Shown here in pieces: positions 12,473 through 16,541 of a stretch of 16,541 bases of DNA. This DNA comes from Collinsella sp. GTDB lineage: Bacteria > Actinomycetota > Coriobacteriia > Coriobacteriales > Coriobacteriaceae. Below the pieces are notes generated by a model, which saw only the letters and a program-made list of their open reading frames with translations, did no database searches and had not been told where the DNA came from. Made by a program: the position numbers and the translations under genes. The number at the start of each line of letters is the position of its first letter. The first letter of the stretch is position 1. Location of the stretch: the NCBI GenBank assembly GCA_018380195.1, contig JAGZUC010000038.1, forward strand, positions 1 to 16,541, written 5' to 3'.

Positions 12473-15220
12473 ATGTCTGACAAGCGCCGCACCTTTGCCG
12501 TTATCGACGGCAACTCGCTCATGCACCGCGCCTTCCACGCCGTGCCGCCCACCATGAATGCGCCGGACGGCCGCCCCACCAACGCGATCTTCGGCTTTCT
12601 GAACATGTTTCTCAAGATGATTGACGCCTTTAACCCCGACGGCGTTGTTGTGGCGTTTGACAAGGGCAAGCCGCGCGTGCGCATGGAGATGCTGCCGCAG
12701 TACAAGGCTCAGCGCCCGCCCATGGATCCCGATCTGCATGCACAGTTTCCGATGATCAAGGAGCTGCTCGCCGCGCTCAACGTGCCGATTTTGCAGTCCG
12801 AGGGCTGGGAAGGCGACGATATCCTGGGAACCATGGCGCGCCTGGGTGAAGAGGCCGGCTGCGACATGCTACTGGTGACCGGCGACCGCGACATGTATCA
12901 ACTCGTGACCGAGCACGTCAACGTGGTCTCGACCCGCAAGGGCCTGTCCGACGTGGCGATCATGACGCCCGAGAGCGTGGACGACCTGTATCACGGCATT
13001 ACGCCGGCGCTCGTGCCCGATTTTTACGGTCTAAAGGGCGATACGTCGGACAACATCCCCGGCGTGCCGGGCATCGGCCCCAAAAAGGCGAGCGCGCTCA
13101 TTGCACAGTACGGTAGCCTGGACGAGGTCATCGCACATGCCGACGAGGTCAAGGGTAAAATGGGCGAAAACCTGCGCGCGCACATCGACGACGCGCTGCT
13201 GAGCCGTAAGGTGGCGACCATCCGCACCGATGCGCCTGTTGAACTCGATTTTGAGGCGACGTCCTTCCCGGCGTTTTCTGCCGATGAGGTTTCCGCGGCG
13301 CTGGGTACGCTTGGTATCACCGCCATGCAGAACCGTTTCTTGGCGCTGATCGGCGGCGAGGGCGGGGCTGCTGCCTCCAGTGTGTTTGAGATGCCTACGA
13401 TGGTTCGCGCGGCCGCGGGCGATGCTGACGCGCTTGGTGCCGTTGCGGCTGAGATTTCCCGCGCGATTGATGCCGACGAGTGGGTCGCCGCCGTGGTGGA
13501 CGACGACAAGGAAGAGGGCGCGCTCTTTGGACTGACGCGCACGCTGTGGCTGGCGACGTCCAAGGGCCTGTTCGCGCTCGAGGAGGGCGACAGCGGTGCG
13601 GCGGCTGAGGTTGAGGGCTTCAACTTCGCCCACGGCGTGATTGCCGGCGTGCTCGCGCGTCTGTTTATGGAGGGTCGCGTGGCGAGCCCGGATATGAAGG
13701 CGCTGTTGCACGAGCTTTCGCCCGTCGATTCTTCTGAGCCCGAGCTCATGGATCCGCTCGCTACCGATTCCACGCGTATCTTCGATACCGTGGTCGCTGC
13801 CTATCTGCTGGATTCCGATCGCTCCGAGTTCGATGAGGCATATCTTGCCGATACGTATCTGCAGATGGCGCTGCCTGCGGCGCGCGGCGCAGAGGGTGCC
13901 GGTGAGGACGCTCCGGCGCCTGCCGCCCGTACTGCGGCTCTGACGCTGGCGCTCGTGGCACCGTTGCGCGAGTGCATGGCCCGTGAGAATGCCGCCAACG
14001 TGTTCGATGGCATCGAGATGCCGCTCGTTCCGGTACTTGCCAAGATGGAGCGCGCGGGCATGCTCGTGGACCCCGACCGTCTGCACAGTCTGTCCGAGGG
14101 TCTGGCGACCCAGATTACCGAGGTTGAGCGCAGTATTCGCGACCTGGCGGGTGACGAGACCTTTAATATTGGCAGTCCCATGCAGCTGTCGCACGTGCTC
14201 TTTGATGTGATGGGGCTTCCGACCAAGGGCCTCAAGAAGACTAAGCGCGGCTATTATTCGACCAACGCCAAGGTGCTGAGCGACCTTGCGCGTGACCACG
14301 AAATCGTGCGTCTGATCTTGGACTGGCGTGAGAAGTCTAAGATCAAGTCCACCTATCTGGACACGCTGGGCCCGCTACGCCGTGGTGACGGTCGCGTACA
14401 CACTACGTACAACCAGACCATCACGGCAACGGGGCGTCTGTCCTCGAGCGACCCGAACCTGCAGAACATCCCGACGCGCTCGGAGCTGGGTCGTACCGTC
14501 AAGACGGCGTTTTCGGCAGGCGAGGGAAGCGTCTTTTTGGCGGTGGACTACTCGCAGATCGAGCTGCGTCTGCTGGCGCATCTCTCAGGTGACGAGCACT
14601 TGGTGCGCGCCTTTAACGAGGGCGAGGACTTCCATGCCGAGACGGCGGCGCGCGTGTTCGGTGTGCCGGTGTCCGAGGTAACGCCCGACCTGCGCAGTCG
14701 CGCCAAGGCCGTGAACTTTGGCATCGTGTATGGCCAGCAGGCCTACGGCCTGTCGCAGTCGCTGCATATCTCGATGGCCGAGGCACGCGACATGATCGAC
14801 CGCTACTACGAGGCCTACCCGGGCGTGCGCACGTTCCTCGACAACGTGGTGGCACGCGCCAAGCAGACGGGCTACGCCGAGACCATGTACGGCCGCCGTC
14901 GTCATATTCCGGAGCTCAAGGCCAAAAACCCGCAACTCCGCGGCTTTGGCGAGCGCACGGCCATGAACCATCCCATGCAGGGAACCGCCGCCGACATCAT
15001 CAAGATCGCGATGGCCCGCGTAAGCCGCCGCCTGGAAGAGGAAGGCTTTGCCGCCCACATGATCCTGCAAGTGCACGACGAACTGGACTTTGAGTGCCCC
15101 ATCGACGAAGTCGAGCGCCTAACCACCATGGTCCGCGACGTCATGGAGCACGTAGTAGACCTCCGCGTCCCCCTAATCGCCGAAGCCAGCACCGGCATAA
15201 CCTGGGCCGACGCCAAATAG
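12473..15220 (+). CDS. polA: DNA polymerase I
   Basis: The 915-residue enzyme fills gaps and removes RNA primers. The N-terminal 5'-3' nuclease (residues 1-290) shows VIDGNSLMHRAF, EGWEGDDILG, VTGDRDMYQLV and the H3TH segment GDTSDNIPGVPGIGPKKA. The middle (about 300-520) is the 3'-5' exonuclease region, but the acidic DxE of motif I and the Asp residues of motifs II and III are not visible (for example VAAVVDDD and SPDMKALLHEL), so proofreading is probably lost. The polymerase has motif A DYSQIELRLLAHLSGD (Asp692), motif B RSRAKAVNFGIVYG (Lys745, Tyr753) and motif C VHDE (867-870). ATG 12473 is chosen over the in-frame GTG 39 bases earlier because GAGG precedes it and the family begins MSDKRRTFAVIDG. 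It is monocistronic with a perfect terminator. Confidence 0.97.
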   Translation: MSDKRRTFAVIDGNSLMHRAFHAVPPTMNAPDGRPTNAIFGFLNMFLKMIDAFNPDGVVVAFDKGKPRVRMEMLPQYKAQRPPMDPDLHAQFPMIKELLAALNVPILQSEGWEGDDILGTMARLGEEAGCDMLLVTGDRDMYQLVTEHVNVVSTRKGLSDVAIMTPESVDDLYHGITPALVPDFYGLKGDTSDNIPGVPGIGPKKASALIAQYGSLDEVIAHADEVKGKMGENLRAHIDDALLSRKVATIRTDAPVELDFEATSFPAFSADEVSAALGTLGITAMQNRFLALIGGEGGAAASSVFEMPTMVRAAAGDADALGAVAAEISRAIDADEWVAAVVDDDKEEGALFGLTRTLWLATSKGLFALEEGDSGAAAEVEGFNFAHGVIAGVLARLFMEGRVASPDMKALLHELSPVDSSEPELMDPLATDSTRIFDTVVAAYLLDSDRSEFDEAYLADTYLQMALPAARGAEGAGEDAPAPAARTAALTLALVAPLRECMARENAANVFDGIEMPLVPVLAKMERAGMLVDPDRLHSLSEGLATQITEVERSIRDLAGDETFNIGSPMQLSHVLFDVMGLPTKGLKKTKRGYYSTNAKVLSDLARDHEIVRLILDWREKSKIKSTYLDTLGPLRRGDGRVHTTYNQTITATGRLSSSDPNLQNIPTRSELGRTVKTAFSAGEGSVFLAVDYSQIELRLLAHLSGDEHLVRAFNEGEDFHAETAARVFGVPVSEVTPDLRSRAKAVNFGIVYGQQAYGLSQSLHISMAEARDMIDRYYEAYPGVRTFLDNVVARAKQTGYAETMYGRRRHIPELKAKNPQLRGFGERTAMNHPMQGTAADIIKIAMARVSRRLEEEGFAAHMILQVHDELDFECPIDEVERLTTMVRDVMEHVVDLRVPLIAEASTGITWADAK

Positions 15221-15254
15221 GGAAGTGCCCACAACCCTAAAGTAACCAAACCAG

Positions 15255-15290
15255 AAGGGGGCTCCTTGCCAACAAGGAGCCCCCTTCGTT
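15255..15290 (+). terminator. Perfect 14-bp terminator hairpin of polA
   Basis: AAGGGGGCTCCTTG (15255-15268) and its exact complement (15273-15286) flank a CCAA loop, 34 bases after the polA stop. The following CGTTCAATTAAATT is only moderately T-rich. Confidence 0.85.
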
Positions 15291-15356
15291 CAATTAAATT
15301 CAGCCTAAGTATCTAGACACTCAAGACGCCATCTAGGCGGCAAACAAGTAAACCTA

Positions 15357-15485
15357 GGGCCTGGCCGGGCGGCACAGGTTAACTTTTCGTAGATTCCGCA
15401 CGCAAAGAAAGCCACTTAATGTGGCTTTCGTCTTGCGCAGGACCTGACCGAGCGAAAAGTTATCCTGTGCCGCCCGGCCAGGCCC
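15357..15485. repeat. 129-bp cruciform with 33-bp arms beside the HAD gene
   Basis: Arms at 15357-15389 and 15453-15485 are complementary at 32 of 33 positions. Inside the 63-base centre is another perfect 9-bp hairpin, GAAAGCCAC (15407-15415), TTAAT, GTGGCTTTC (15421-15429), extended by CGCAA/TTGCG. The right arm ends 10 bases past the HAD stop on the minus strand, and the structure could protect or end that transcript. The flank GATGGGACG (15486-15494) is identical to the one beside 1264-1347, and the arms share the order GGCAC...CTTT.C.CTC on the minus strand. It looks like a member of a repeat family; it encodes no protein. Confidence 0.85.
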
Positions 15486-15495
15486 GATGGGACGG

Positions 15496-16323
15496 CTACC
15501 GGGCCGCCAAGATAGCGTCGATGAGCGTCAGTACGCCCCCGTCGTTGTTGCTCGGAATGCGCCACTTGGCGTGCGCGTTCATGTGCTCCTCGGCATTGTC
15601 CACGATAAAGCTATGCCCGACGCGCTCCAGCATGGGGATGTCGTTGTAGGTATCGCCCACGGCGGCAGCATCGGCAATATCGATGCCCAGGTGCTCGCAC
15701 AGGTGAGCGACGCCGGCGCCCTTGTCGACGCCCAGGTTCATAAAGTCGATCCACTCGCGCCCAGCGTTGGTGACGTAGAGTTTGTCCGAGAACTCGGGGC
15801 TATAGGTCTCGCGGAAAGCGGGCTCGGCGTCGTAGCCGGGGAAGAAGACCGAAATCTTGTTGGACTCGAAATCAATGCCCTCAAAGCTGTCTACGTAGTT
15901 GATTGTGTTGTAGTAGACGCTGATCTCGTCGTGGTATTGATGGTCGCGGGCAAGCACGTAGAACTCGTCGAAGCAGCACAGGACGGGGACAGCGCGAGGA
16001 TCCTCCGAGGCACGGTTCAAGACCTGCTGATACAGCTCCACGTCAATATTGCTTTTATAGATATAGCTGCCGCGATAGATCACGCAAGCTCCGTTGTCGG
16101 GACAAAAGGCGAGACGGTTCTTGATGCCCTCGAACATCTCCTCGAGCTTGGGGGCGGGACGTCCGCTGGCGGGGCAGAATACGATGCCGGCGTCGGCGAG
16201 CTTGTCCAGGCGCTCATCAAGACCCTGGGGCAGCACACGCTCGTCGGTCAGCAGCGTCTTGTCCATATCGACGGCGAGAATCTTAATGTTGCCGATGTTG
16301 GCGTCCGATTCGTAAGTTTGCAT
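15496..16323 (-). CDS. Cof-type HAD-IIB phosphatase
   Basis: The 275-residue protein is a HAD-superfamily hydrolase of the Cof/IIB subclass. The four motifs are VDMDKT (nucleophile Asp19, acid/base Asp21), CPASGRP (Ser53), Lys201 in NLGVDKGAGV, and GDTYND (Asp224, Asp228). The cap domain lies between motifs II and III (about 85-195). Such enzymes dephosphorylate small metabolites such as sugar phosphates, pyridoxal phosphate or flavin mononucleotide; the substrate cannot be told. The aromatic, cysteine-containing stretch VLCCFDEFYVLARDH belongs to the cap. The ATG at 16323 has GAAAGG about 9 bases upstream. It is followed by the large cruciform. Confidence 0.93.
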   Translation of the reverse strand: MQTYESDANIGNIKILAVDMDKTLLTDERVLPQGLDERLDKLADAGIVFCPASGRPAPKLEEMFEGIKNRLAFCPDNGACVIYRGSYIYKSNIDVELYQQVLNRASEDPRAVPVLCCFDEFYVLARDHQYHDEISVYYNTINYVDSFEGIDFESNKISVFFPGYDAEPAFRETYSPEFSDKLYVTNAGREWIDFMNLGVDKGAGVAHLCEHLGIDIADAAAVGDTYNDIPMLERVGHSFIVDNAEEHMNAHAKWRIPSNNDGGVLTLIDAILAAR

Positions 16324-16400
16324 AAAAATGCGCCTTTCGTTTCGAGATTGTTTCAGACGTTATAACCATCAACTAGTAGTCGAGCGTATTTTCGCAGGAA

Positions 16401-16418
16401 TGGTGCGTATTTGCACCA
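16401..16418. promoter_or_regulatory. Palindrome TGGTGC-N6-GCACCA upstream of the HAD gene
   Basis: TGGTGC (16401-16406) and GCACCA (16413-16418) are perfect complements around GTATTT, 78 bases upstream of the HAD ATG, in a clearly AT-richer leader. The size suits an operator for a dimeric regulator; it could also be a small hairpin. No regulator gene is in the window. Confidence 0.35.
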
Positions 16419-16508
16419 CGCTTCACAAAGTAATGAAAAAACTGGTTGATTTCCGATCTCAGCCGAACACATTAGGCGGACAGGCCGTTCCCGCAGCTAG
16501 CCGAACGT

Positions 16509-16535
16509 CCCCGAGGCCCCATCCGGGCCCCGGGG
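16509..16535. terminator. GC-rich hairpin at the right edge, probably of a neighbouring gene
   Basis: CCCCGAGGCCC (16509-16519) pairs with GGGCCCCGGGG (16525-16535) with one A-C mismatch around a CATCC loop. No gene end is visible inside the window, so it may belong to a transcript entering from the right. The remaining 16324-16500 region is the HAD leader and holds no other supported feature. Confidence 0.3.
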
Positions 16536-16541
16536 GCGCCG

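Noticed and set aside
12307..12705. 133-codon N-terminal extension of the M18 protein
   Set aside because: It overlaps the divergent polA start, has no family similarity, and ATG 12306 has a good ribosome site.
13031..14299. 422-codon open frame on the minus strand inside polA
   Set aside because: Antisense shadow of polA with Arg/His-rich translation and no recognisable motif.

Overview
The window reads as chromosomal DNA from a high-GC, gut-type actinobacterium. A Coriobacteriia member close to Collinsella is my best guess, from overall protein flavour, G/C-rich codon use, GAAAGGA-type ribosome sites and intergenic regions full of palindromic repeats. That assignment is inference; there is no rRNA or tRNA here to anchor it. 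Fourteen intact protein genes and one interrupted gene are supported. Most are ordinary housekeeping genes, and there is no phage, transposase, CRISPR array or classical defence island.

Layout from left to right. The left edge holds GC-rich hairpins and a bidirectional hairpin, then a small nitroreductase (minus). An AT-rich stretch follows with a small divergent GIY-YIG-like gene (plus). A large imperfect cruciform separates it from a phosphate uptake pair on the minus strand: a PiT transporter followed by its DUF47/PhoU-like partner. Divergent from these is a small conserved gene of unknown function, then a Bax inhibitor-1 family membrane protein with a textbook terminator. Next is a TIGR02452/PARG-type macrodomain protein whose second signature glutamate is missing, another strong terminator, and an SGNH hydrolase split by an in-frame TGA where a Trp is expected.

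The 333-bp gap at 6487-6819 between convergent genes is a hairpin array: a decayed stem-loop, three copies of a 55-bp palindrome spaced 80-81 bp apart, and a strong stem-loop. After it comes a thiamine block on the minus strand: a TPP riboswitch, thiC and thiD, which make and phosphorylate the pyrimidine half of thiamine. A single-pass membrane protein of unknown function starts divergently from the riboswitch promoter. Then come yaaA (minus), bracketed by two related inverted repeats, an M18 aminopeptidase (minus), divergent polA (plus) with a perfect terminator, a 129-bp cruciform, and a Cof-type HAD phosphatase (minus).

Functionally the genes cover phosphate import, pyrimidine-branch thiamine synthesis under riboswitch control, DNA replication/repair, peptide turnover and peroxide-stress protection. 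The less ordinary content is between the genes: at least three kinds of inverted repeat sit at gene 3' ends, and two of the largest share the same 9-base flank (GATGGGACG). Two protein-level oddities stand out: the macrodomain with altered catalytic and phosphate loops, and the TGA-interrupted SGNH gene in a window where none of the 15 genes uses TGA as its stop.
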